From an uncultured Acidobacteriota bacterium (GTDB lineage: Bacteria > Acidobacteriota > Blastocatellia > RBC074): 12,386 bases of DNA. The notes beneath the pieces were generated by a model that was given only the letters and a program-made list of their open reading frames with translations, was not told the DNA's origin and made no database searches. Position numbers and translations under genes: made by a program. Position 1 is the first letter of the stretch, and every line of letters starts with the position of its first letter. The DNA is taken from positions 1 to 12,386 of the forward strand of contig CALBSU010000518.1 of assembly GCA_937967285.1 (NCBI GenBank), read 5' to 3'. Shown here piece by piece: positions 1 through 6,782 of the stretch.

Positions 1-1137
1 GAGCCACGCCTGCATCTCGCGATTGACGGCGGTGATCCCTGTGATCGCCTCGACGTCCGGGCGTTCATCTTCATAACGCAGTCCTTTGCGGCGGATCCTG
101 TTGCGCAGGTACGCGCCGCAGAGATGGAATCCGACGCAGGACGGCAGATCGCGCATGCGCTCCATGATTTGACGATAGACCAGCGGGTCCTGCCGCTCCG
201 ATCTGCCCTCGAGCACGATCTTACCGCCCGAATCCGCCAGCAGCACCGGCTTGCCCGTGACCTCCGCCCATTTTCTCAGGTCGGCCGCGATCGCATCCGG
301 CGTGCCGAAATGCTGGAAGCTCATGACGTCAACATATTGGACGGCCGCCCTGAGCACCTCTGCGGCCATCCTTCCGCGCGCCTCGTAGCGGTCGCCGAGA
401 ATCAGGTGATTCGGATCGTAGCGGCGCACGGCGTCGTGCAGTGTCTTGTAGTAGGCTGTCGCGAGCGCTGTCAGTTCTTTCCGCCCGGACTCTGTCTCGA
501 GCCGGCGATAATCGAAGATCGGTCCTTTCCAGCGACTGTGCGGATGCGTGTGCACCCAGGCGGGGCAGTCGACGTAGAAATATCCGACCAGTTTCGGGTC
601 GTCCCTGAAACGCGAGCAGTATTCCCGAGCCACATAATCGCACCAGTCGGCGAACTCGGGGGCCGAAAAGTCGGGATGCCTGTTCTGCGCGTCCCAGTGA
701 TGAAAGTCGGCGAAGGGCAGCATGACGCAGTAGGGAAGTCCCAGCCACTGATATTCTTCGTACGTCCAGAGTCGCGACTGCTTGTGATTGGTCACTCCGT
801 TGGACGCCATGTCCTGAGTCCAGCCGATCGAATTGAAGCCCCATTCGATCAGATCCTTCCGGACTGTCCCCCTGAGCCACCGCTCCATGCTGTTGCCGTA
901 TTTGCGCCGCCAGAGATCGCCGTTCTCGGGATAGCGCAGCGTTGCCGGGTCGATGTGATTCATCCCGATCGAGAAGAACGGCCCGCCGCCGGGCTCGATC
1001 AGCCACCATCGTCCGTCGGCTCCGCGATCGAGGCTGTAAAAACCGCGTCTCGCAGGCATAACCGGCGCGGCTATCAGACCGGCCGCCGCCGCAAGGAAGT
1101 CCCTGCGGCCGGAATTGAAGCGTTCATTGTTTGTCAT
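1..1137 (-). CDS. Tat-exported TIM-barrel glycoside-hydrolase-like protein (partial, C-terminus off the left edge)
   Basis: This open frame starts at the ATG at 1137 and runs 379 codons without a stop to the window edge. The N-terminus has a twin-arginine signal: SGRRDFL at residues 9-15, then an Ala-rich hydrophobic stretch to about residue 29, so export of a folded protein to the periplasm is likely. The rest reads like a clan GH-A (agarase/beta-galactosidase-like) barrel: GGPFFSIGMNHID near 51-63, DLIEWGFNSIGW at 95-106, VGYFYVDCPAW at 184-194, PNHLILGDRY at 242-251, and GKPVLLAD at 295-302. The places where such barrels usually carry catalytic Glu hold Asp190 and Asp302. The start is fixed because a TGA (the stop of the upstream gene) lies five codons upstream in the same frame. 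It sits 12 bp after the beta-helix gene, so co-transcription is likely. Substrate is unknown; the barrel family is a recognition by motif, not a proven assignment. Confidence 0.72.
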   Translation of the reverse strand, partial: MTNNERFNSGRRDFLAAAAGLIAAPVMPARRGFYSLDRGADGRWWLIEPGGGPFFSIGMNHIDPATLRYPENGDLWRRKYGNSMERWLRGTVRKDLIEWGFNSIGWTQDMASNGVTNHKQSRLWTYEEYQWLGLPYCVMLPFADFHHWDAQNRHPDFSAPEFADWCDYVAREYCSRFRDDPKLVGYFYVDCPAWVHTHPHSRWKGPIFDYRRLETESGRKELTALATAYYKTLHDAVRRYDPNHLILGDRYEARGRMAAEVLRAAVQYVDVMSFQHFGTPDAIAADLRKWAEVTGKPVLLADSGGKIVLEGRSERQDPLVYRQIMERMRDLPSCVGFHLCGAYLRNRIRRKGLRYEDERPDVEAITGITAVNREMQAWL

Positions 1138-1149
1138 GACTCGAGACGA

Positions 1150-2307
1150 TCACCGCTGTCTTTTGACGGCGTAAAGCGTTCCGCCAGTCGGCGAAACGCG
1201 GCTGAGGACGCTGATTGCGGGGCGGTCGAATTCAGTCGTCACCTGATAGACCGCATCGTCTCCCTCCATTTTGATTCTGCGGTTGTATCCGCCGATCCCC
1301 TTCGAGACCGGCCGGTTGGAGAAGAGCAGGTTGCCCGGTCCCGGCGGACGATGCTTGCCTTTCGCTCCGATTCCGATCGCGTCCCAACTGTGCCAGACCG
1401 GCGTCGCGATCCGGCTCCGCTCGACCAGATTGTCTCCGTCATCGGCATCGTGAAAGTTGACATCGACCTCGAAATCGCAATCGTAGACGACGTTGTACCT
1501 GCACCCGGGAAGCATGAGCGCGAAATGCCGGATCCGTCGAACTTTCTCGTTGTAGAAGAGGCAGTAACTCGATCCCCAGACGCCGTAGTAGCCTCCGTGC
1601 ATCGAGTCCTTCTTGACATAGGCGCGGTCGATGAAATTGTCGCGCATCGTCATGTGCGTGCAGCTCGAGAGCCCGACGGGATGCGCTCCGGCCTTGAGGA
1701 TCCGGCAGTTGTCGACCCAGCTGTTGCGCGAACGGGTGAAGATCAGCAGATGTACGAACAGTTGATCGTCACGCGCTTCGTCCTCGTGGAAGACGCGGCG
1801 GTCCCATGCTGCATTGAAATCATCCTTGTCGTAAGGCTCGAAATCGACCGCATCGTAGCGGATGGTCAGATCCTCGAAGCCGACCCGCTCGGCATCGATC
1901 ACCTCGATCGCGGTCGCCTGTTTTCCGCCCGAGACCCTGAAGAACGGCGCCTTCATCCTGACAGAGATGATCGACCGTTCATTGTCCGCTCCGCGCAGGA
2001 CGACGCGTGACCGCAGGCGGATCGTTTCGGTGACGGGATGCTCGCCCGGTTCGAGAAGAACGACCCCGCCTCCCGCCGCGGCCGCGCGGTCGATCGCCGC
2101 CTGCAGCTTGTCGCCGGGCTTCAGCCGCTCACGTATCCTGAGAGCGTTTCGCAGCGGGATGCCGCCTTCGACTCCCGCCTTCGCCCATTCGCGCATCGCC
2201 GGATAGCGGGGATCGAAACGCGATTCGTCGAACCTCCAGCCCGGATCTCCGATTCGCGGCTCGCGCGCCTGAATCAGGAGCAGGATGAGAAACCAGATGG
2301 AGATCAT
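1150..2307 (-). CDS. Secreted right-handed beta-helix protein, pectate-lyase-like (possible polysaccharide lyase or hydrolase)
   Basis: A protein of 385 residues. Residues 1-14 are a short, very hydrophobic Sec-type signal (MISIWFLILLLIQA). The mature start, about 20-60, is a polar segment. From about 65 the sequence follows the opening of the pectate-lyase superfamily: KLQAAIDRAAAAGGGVVLLEPGEH at 67-90, then RLRSRVVLRGADNERS at 97-112. Next come repeated short beta coils with Asn/Asp/Cys turns (NSWVDNC 195-201, MTMRDNFID 219-227, NVVYDCDFEVDVNF 272-285, DNLVERSRI 292-300). This is typical of a right-handed parallel beta helix that binds and cuts acidic or neutral polysaccharides outside the cytoplasm. 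An AGAGG ribosome site lies 8 bases before the ATG. It is 69 bp downstream of the receptor gene and 12 bp before the barrel gene. Enzyme specificity cannot be read from the sequence, and a purely binding role is possible. Confidence 0.75.
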   Translation of the reverse strand: MISIWFLILLLIQAREPRIGDPGWRFDESRFDPRYPAMREWAKAGVEGGIPLRNALRIRERLKPGDKLQAAIDRAAAAGGGVVLLEPGEHPVTETIRLRSRVVLRGADNERSIISVRMKAPFFRVSGGKQATAIEVIDAERVGFEDLTIRYDAVDFEPYDKDDFNAAWDRRVFHEDEARDDQLFVHLLIFTRSRNSWVDNCRILKAGAHPVGLSSCTHMTMRDNFIDRAYVKKDSMHGGYYGVWGSSYCLFYNEKVRRIRHFALMLPGCRYNVVYDCDFEVDVNFHDADDGDNLVERSRIATPVWHSWDAIGIGAKGKHRPPGPGNLLFSNRPVSKGIGGYNRRIKMEGDDAVYQVTTEFDRPAISVLSRVSPTGGTLYAVKRQR

Positions 2308-2327
2308 TCCGACCGCCTCTGCCGCAA

Positions 2328-2370
2328 GCGCCGGCGGTCACGCTGAATTTACATGCGTGACCGCCGACGC
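2328..2370 (-). promoter_or_regulatory. Stem-loop between receptor gene and beta-helix gene
   Basis: A 16-bp stem is formed by 2328-2343 and 2355-2370, with only one non-Watson-Crick position (2331/2367, G-U in the minus-strand RNA) and an 11-base loop. On the minus strand it begins 6 bases after the receptor stop codon. No run of T follows, so it is not a standard intrinsic terminator. It may slow transcription, protect the upstream message, or control translation of the next gene. The segment 2333-2339 in this stem can instead pair with 2311-2317, which overlaps the AGAGG ribosome site (2316-2320) of the beta-helix gene. Confidence 0.6.
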
Positions 2371-2376
2371 TTCCGG

Positions 2377-5300
2377 TTAAAAGTAGAACTTCAGAGCCAG
2401 CTGAATGATGCGCGAGCGGACGCCGTTCTGCTGCAGCCTGAAGAAGTTGTTGTTGATCGAGACCTCGCGCGCGACGCAGGCCGGACTGAGCGGGTTGAGG
2501 TTGTTCCGCGAGAGCTCCGTCGAGTTCGTCGGACAGCCGAGGCCTCCCGTCCCCGATCCGGGCAGGTTGGCGATCGCCGCATCGACGGCCGTTCCCTGGC
2601 TCTTCGCGATGATCGCGTTCCAGACTCCCGGAGCCGTCAGATTGGCGAACCTGTTTTTGACGTTGGCGATCGGCGAGAATGTGCCGTCGGCATTGGTCAG
2701 CAGCAGGTTGTTCTGATCGCCCGCGGCCAGCAGGTTTCGATTGGTTCCGCCGTCTGTGAAGACGCGATGGTTGAAGACGTTGAAGAACTCGGCCCGGAAC
2801 TCGAACGACTTGGTATCCGAGTTCGGGATCCGGATCCTCTTGAAGACGCTCATGTCCATCGTGTTGACCCACGGCAGCGGCAGCGACAGATTTCGCGGAG
2901 CGTTGCCGGGCCTTCCCGGTTCAGGCCATGCGAAGGCCAGCGGGTTGACGTAGGGCTCGATGTTGGCCTTCTCCGGCGACCAGTTCGGGTTCTTGAGCGG
3001 CACGCCGGCGATGATGTCCGGACGAAGCGATCCGCCCGGCAGGCCCAGATTCAGCGCGTTGCCGCGTCCGAGCCCGATCGAGGTCGGCAGACCCGATCGC
3101 GCACGCCCGAGCGCCGTCACCTGCCAGTCGCCGAGAACCGTTCCCAGCACCCCTCCGCCGTTGAGCCACCGCTTGCCCGTGCCGAACGGCAGTTCGTAGA
3201 AGGTCGAGAGATTGAAGATGTGCGGCGTGTGGAAGCTCGCCACCGATCGCTCCGCCCGGCTGTCGTACGGCGTCTGGTTGCGCGTGATGTTGACGTCGAC
3301 GCTCGAATTGTTGAACGAATTGTTCGGCAGCGGGAAGGTGATGCCTCCCGATGAATCGTCGATGTTCTTGCTGAACGTGTAGTTGAACCGGACCTGCAGC
3401 CCCCTGGTCAGCCGCCGCTCGAACTCGAAGGTTGCGGCGTGATAGATCGCGGAGGAGTTGGTCGGATTGATGATGAAGATGCCGCCCTGACCGAACCGGC
3501 TGTTGAAGCCCGAGATCGGCTGCACTCCCGTGAACGGATCGGGCCGGTTGACGTCGGTCGAGGGGCCGATCAGATGCGTGCTCCGGCTGCCCTGATACCC
3601 GACCGTGATCAGATTGCTGGCGCCCAGTTCGTACTGCACCTGCAGGCTGAAGTTGTAGACGTTGGGCGTCGTGAAGTTCGGATCGCCGATGAAGCCGAGC
3701 GCGCTGTATCGGACATCCTGGCGCGTCTGCTGGTTGACCGTTGCGCCCGCCAGATCGCCCGGACGGATCAGGCCGTTGGCCGGCACGGTGAAGAGCGTCG
3801 GGTCGGGCGAAAGCGCCGGATTGTTGAACCCGAACTGCATCGGGATCTGCGGGTTGTTGCAGATTCCCAAACCGCACGTGATGATCTGGTTGGTCGGCGC
3901 CGTGTTGTCGTTCGGTCCGAGCACCGGACTGTAGGCCCGGTATCCGCCGAAGGTCTGCGCTCCGATGTTCGGCATCGGCTCGCGATCGTTTCCGAACAGC
4001 GGGACATGCGTCGCGCCGAAACCTCCGCGGACGACCAGCTTGCGGCTCTTGTTCCAGCCCATGTCCGGCGTCCATGCGAAACTCAGGCGCGGCTCGAAAT
4101 CCCAGAACTTCTGATCGACCAGATAACGCGACCGCCCGTCGACTCCCGAGAATTCGAAGACCGGCGCCGGCAGGTTGCTGCGGAACGGATTGGCCTCGAG
4201 CCGGTCCAGGTTCATCTGCCCCTGAAGATTGTTCTTCTCCCAGCGCGGCGACTGATACGAATATCGCACGCCAAGATTGAGCGTCAGATTCGGCCGCACC
4301 TTCCAGTCGTTCTGGATGTATCCGGCCACGTCTTTCCAGCGATAGTAGTACGGATTCGACAGGTTCTCGGTCTGCACCTGCAGCCCGTCCGGCACGCCGA
4401 GCAGGAAGCTGGCCAGTGAGTCGCCTCCGAGCGCCGTCCCCGTGCAGCCGGTGATCAGTCCGCCGAACGGCGATGCGCTGCAGTACCTGTCCGCCGTCTG
4501 GTTCTGGCTGAAATTGAAACGTCCGCCGGCCAGCGTGCCGAATCCGAGCGACGACTGGTTGAGCATCAGCAGCCGACCCTGGAATCCCATCTTGAGCGTC
4601 TTGTTGCCGAGCACCCAGGTCAGATCGTCGGTGATGATGTAGGTATGTTCAGTGTTCTTGCCGACGTCCTGAGGCGCGCGGAAACCCAGCACGTCCCAGT
4701 TGCGGCCGGCGCCCGCATTGTTGTCGCCGCGCGGCGCCGCTCCGGGGAAGAAGCGCGGCGCGCCGAACCCGATCAGATTCGGATTGCCCGCGCCGGGGCC
4801 GCCGATGTTCAGATATTCATTGGTCAGATCGCGGTCCTGCAGCGCCGTCGGGAAGTCCCGTGTGAACCTGCCGAAGTTGTACGAGACGCGCAGCTCGTTG
4901 ACCATGTTCGACCTGAAATTGCTGGTCCACGTGAAGAGAACCTGCCGCGCATCCGTCGTGTCGCTGATGTCGCCGTACCCGATCGGATCGCGGAAGACCC
5001 TGTCCCCGGCAAACGGCTGCACGGTGTACCGTCCGCTGATCCGGTTGTTGTCGCCTACCTGCTGGTCGATCCTGATCGTGTACCTGTCGTCGTTGAAATT
5101 GGACTGCCTGTTGTAAACGTAGTTCGCTCCGTTGTTGGGATTGCCCGCTTCCTGAATGAACGGAATGTTCGACCGCGGGTAGAGCTCGCGCGCGATCCGC
5201 TGCGCGACCGGATTGACGTAGCTCTGTCCGTTGACCGAAAGCGTCCGCCCGCCGTTGTCGAAGAGCGGGAAGTTGTTGAACTGGAACCGCGGATTCGACG

Positions 5301-6510
5301 CGCTCGGCGCCGCGTTCGGATTGAAGTTCGGGTTCGGAATGAATCCCAGAGCCCCGTTCGGCAGCCTGACGAACTGACGATAGAACGGCGCGATCGGCCG
5401 CGTCGTCCCGTTCGGCAGGTAGACCTGCGTGTTCCGGAAATCGCCGTTCAGCTCCTCCTCGGTCGGCACCCGCACGAACTGGAAGTTGATGTCCGAGACG
5501 AGCTGCCGCGTCGGCTCGTACGATACGAAGAAGAACGTCCGGTTGCGACCGTCGTAAATTCCGGCCGGCCCGAAGACCTTCTTCGGCAGCCAGACAGGAC
5601 CTCCGACGTTGAACCCGAGCTGCTGCCGGCGGAGCGGCGTCCGCGCGTCGTTATCGAAGATCGCCAGCCGCGTCGCGTTGAACGGATTGGCCGAGAGCGC
5701 CCTCTGCCGGTGGAACCAGTAGAGCGTACCGTGAAATTCGTTCGTTCCGCTCTTGGTCGTCTGCTGGATCACCGCGCCGCCCGCCTGCGCGTACTGCGCC
5801 GAATAGTTGGCCTGCAGGACCGTGAACTCCTGGATCGTGTCCGGCGAGAACGAGATGCTCGTCCGCGCCAGCGCGATGCTCGTCACATTCGCGCCGTCGG
5901 CATAGAACTGCGTCGATCCCGCGCGCCCGCCGTTGATGCTGATCTCGCGCCCCGGCACCACATCCGCATTGAAGACCTCAGAGATCTCGGATCCGGCCGA
6001 TCCCGTCGCGCCCGGCAGCGTCAAGGCCAGCTCCAGCGTGTTCCGCCCGTTGAGCGGCAGATCCGTGATCACACGCTGCTGGATCGTCTGCGCCACCACG
6101 CCCGTCTCCGTCTGCAACAGCGGCACGTCCGTCGTCACCGTCACCGACTCGCTCACATCCCCGGGCTCGAGCACGAAGTTCAATCCCAGATCCTGCGCCG
6201 TGTCCAGCTTGACGTTGTTCCGCGTCGCCTTCTTGAATCCGCCCGCCTCGACCGAAATGCTGTAGACCACCGGACGCAACCCCGATGCGCTGTAGGCCCC
6301 GGCCGCATTCGTCACCGCTACCGTTTCCAGATTCGTCCCCACTTCCACGATCCGTACCCGCGCATTCGCAATCGCCGCTCCCGTCCCGTCTGTCACCTCT
6401 CCCCGGATCGATCCGAAATTCGACTGACCGTAACCCGTCACCAGACAGGTAGTCAGCCAGATCAGCGCCATCGCCGCGCTCGCCAAACCTCGCATAACTC
6501 TCCTCTTCAT
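2377..6510 (-). CDS. TonB-dependent receptor, Oar-like, with N-terminal carboxypeptidase-regulatory-like domain
   Basis: A 1377-residue outer-membrane protein. Residues 1-28 are a Sec signal (MKRR, a hydrophobic core, then GYG). Residues about 32-113 form a CarboxypepD_reg-like beta-sandwich (GSIRGEVTDGTGAAIANARV onward). About 120-250 is the plug (TVTTDVPLLQTETGVV, LPLNGRNTLELAL, SINGGRAGSTQFYADG), followed by TTKSGTNEFHGTLYWFHR, which is typical of acidobacterial receptors. The rest is a large barrel rich in Asn, Arg and aromatic residues, ending in ALKFYF with the terminal Phe of an outer-membrane strand. It would import a ligand across the outer membrane with energy from TonB. The six cysteines of the mature protein lie in three close pairs (677/689, 879/884, 1326/1345). 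A GGAGG site (6518-6522) lies 7 bases before the ATG and fixes the start. It heads a likely operon with the two secreted proteins downstream. The transported substrate is unknown, but the neighbours suggest glycan fragments. Confidence 0.93.
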   Translation of the reverse strand: MKRRVMRGLASAAMALIWLTTCLVTGYGQSNFGSIRGEVTDGTGAAIANARVRIVEVGTNLETVAVTNAAGAYSASGLRPVVYSISVEAGGFKKATRNNVKLDTAQDLGLNFVLEPGDVSESVTVTTDVPLLQTETGVVAQTIQQRVITDLPLNGRNTLELALTLPGATGSAGSEISEVFNADVVPGREISINGGRAGSTQFYADGANVTSIALARTSISFSPDTIQEFTVLQANYSAQYAQAGGAVIQQTTKSGTNEFHGTLYWFHRQRALSANPFNATRLAIFDNDARTPLRRQQLGFNVGGPVWLPKKVFGPAGIYDGRNRTFFFVSYEPTRQLVSDINFQFVRVPTEEELNGDFRNTQVYLPNGTTRPIAPFYRQFVRLPNGALGFIPNPNFNPNAAPSASNPRFQFNNFPLFDNGGRTLSVNGQSYVNPVAQRIARELYPRSNIPFIQEAGNPNNGANYVYNRQSNFNDDRYTIRIDQQVGDNNRISGRYTVQPFAGDRVFRDPIGYGDISDTTDARQVLFTWTSNFRSNMVNELRVSYNFGRFTRDFPTALQDRDLTNEYLNIGGPGAGNPNLIGFGAPRFFPGAAPRGDNNAGAGRNWDVLGFRAPQDVGKNTEHTYIITDDLTWVLGNKTLKMGFQGRLLMLNQSSLGFGTLAGGRFNFSQNQTADRYCSASPFGGLITGCTGTALGGDSLASFLLGVPDGLQVQTENLSNPYYYRWKDVAGYIQNDWKVRPNLTLNLGVRYSYQSPRWEKNNLQGQMNLDRLEANPFRSNLPAPVFEFSGVDGRSRYLVDQKFWDFEPRLSFAWTPDMGWNKSRKLVVRGGFGATHVPLFGNDREPMPNIGAQTFGGYRAYSPVLGPNDNTAPTNQIITCGLGICNNPQIPMQFGFNNPALSPDPTLFTVPANGLIRPGDLAGATVNQQTRQDVRYSALGFIGDPNFTTPNVYNFSLQVQYELGASNLITVGYQGSRSTHLIGPSTDVNRPDPFTGVQPISGFNSRFGQGGIFIINPTNSSAIYHAATFEFERRLTRGLQVRFNYTFSKNIDDSSGGITFPLPNNSFNNSSVDVNITRNQTPYDSRAERSVASFHTPHIFNLSTFYELPFGTGKRWLNGGGVLGTVLGDWQVTALGRARSGLPTSIGLGRGNALNLGLPGGSLRPDIIAGVPLKNPNWSPEKANIEPYVNPLAFAWPEPGRPGNAPRNLSLPLPWVNTMDMSVFKRIRIPNSDTKSFEFRAEFFNVFNHRVFTDGGTNRNLLAAGDQNNLLLTNADGTFSPIANVKNRFANLTAPGVWNAIIAKSQGTAVDAAIANLPGSGTGGLGCPTNSTELSRNNLNPLSPACVAREVSINNNFFRLQQNGVRSRIIQLALKFYF

Positions 6511-6562
6511 CTCTGGTCCTCCGAGACGGGCCTCCGCCGGCCCTGGTAATTTAAATAGTATT

Positions 6563-6571
6563 TGTCTGACA
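6563..6571. promoter_or_regulatory. Possible third, weaker GntR-type operator
   Basis: TGTCTGACA is a 9-base palindrome with the same GTCWGAC core as the two stronger sites. Its centre is 33 bp, about three helical turns, from the centre of the perfect palindrome. It lies in the 5' leader of the receptor gene. The flanks do not extend the symmetry, so this could be chance. Confidence 0.35.
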
Positions 6572-6585
6572 TTATTTATATAGTG
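6571..6585 (-). promoter_or_regulatory. AT-rich alternative -10 region for the receptor gene
   Basis: On the minus strand this reads CACTATATAAATAAT, containing TATAAA and AATAAT, each one base off the -10 consensus. CTGACC inside the palindrome could serve as a poor -35, but the spacing is 15 or 19 bases. If this promoter is used, the operator would sit directly on its -35 region. It competes with the TTGACA promoter proposed further upstream. Confidence 0.25.
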
Positions 6586-6592
6586 CTTTTTT

Positions 6593-6607
6593 GGTGGTCA
6601 GACCACC
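6593..6607. promoter_or_regulatory. Perfect palindrome, predicted operator of the divergent FadR-type regulator
   Basis: GGTGGTCAGACCACC is a perfect 15-base palindrome around A6600. It contains TGGT-CAG-ACCA, matching the TGGTNNNACCA form known for operators of the FadR subgroup of GntR regulators. It lies between the receptor gene and the GntR-type gene. A close copy occurs at 6763-6776. Binding by the neighbouring regulator is inferred. Confidence 0.7.
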
Positions 6608-6623
6608 GAAGTGCATGATATCG

Positions 6624-6653
6624 CTTCTACCATATCGAAAAAGGGCTTGTCAA
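6624..6653 (-). promoter_or_regulatory. Candidate promoter of the receptor operon
   Basis: On the minus strand TTGACA (6648-6653) is followed after 18 bases by TAGAAG (6624-6629), a perfect -35 with a 4-of-6 -10. Transcription would begin near 6617, leaving a leader of about 107 bases that holds the perfect palindrome and the weaker core match, so a bound repressor would block elongation. The -10 match is weak. Confidence 0.35.
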
Positions 6654-6705
6654 TTTGGAATATCCCATTAATTGACGCGGTGCGCCGGATTGAGCGGCGG
6701 CGGCG

Positions 6706-6734
6706 TTGACGGCCCGCCGATGCGGTGTTATATG
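6706..6734 (+). promoter_or_regulatory. Predicted promoter of the GntR-type regulator gene
   Basis: TTGACG (6706-6711) and TATATG (6729-6734) are separated by exactly 17 bases. The TGT just before the -10 resembles an extended -10. Transcription would start near 6741, upstream of the near-copy operator (6763-6776) and about 42 bases before the chosen ATG. This supports the short start of the regulator gene and autoregulation. Confidence 0.55.
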
Positions 6735-6762
6735 TCCGGCGAACTGAGTTGCCGCGGGCACA

Positions 6763-6776
6763 GGTGGTCTGACCGG
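6763..6776. promoter_or_regulatory. Second predicted operator, beside the regulator start codon
   Basis: GGTGGTCTGACCGG repeats the first 7 bases of the perfect palindrome, the flipped central base and the following GACC. The inner part TGGT-CTG-ACCG fits TGGTNNNACCA except for the last base. It lies about 22 bases after the predicted transcription start and 6 bases before the chosen ATG of the regulator gene, a typical place for self-repression. Confidence 0.6.
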
Positions 6777-6782
6777 CTGGTG

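Noticed and set aside
1138..1152. Single split gene: the beta-helix and barrel genes share a frame, separated by one TGA
   Set aside because: The downstream frame opens with its own twin-arginine signal peptide, so two separate exported proteins are the better reading.
124..2010. A 628-codon plus-strand open frame
   Set aside because: It runs antisense across the barrel and beta-helix genes, has low-complexity Arg/Val/Asp-rich content and no family motif; it is a by-product of GC-rich coding on the other strand.
2328..2370. Intrinsic terminator after the receptor gene
   Set aside because: The stem is strong but no T-run follows it on the minus strand, and the next gene starts only 21 bases later.
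4645..6549. A 634-codon plus-strand open frame
   Set aside because: Antisense to the receptor gene, extremely Arg-rich, no recognisable domain; the receptor frame is certain from end to end.
6541..6670. AT-rich stretch as a sign of horizontal transfer
   Set aside because: It is short and intergenic and is better explained as a promoter region.
6672..6782. Longer N-terminus for the GntR-type regulator (TTG 6672 or ATG 6720)
   Set aside because: It would place the predicted promoter and operator inside the gene, and the extra residues do not resemble a GntR N-terminus.
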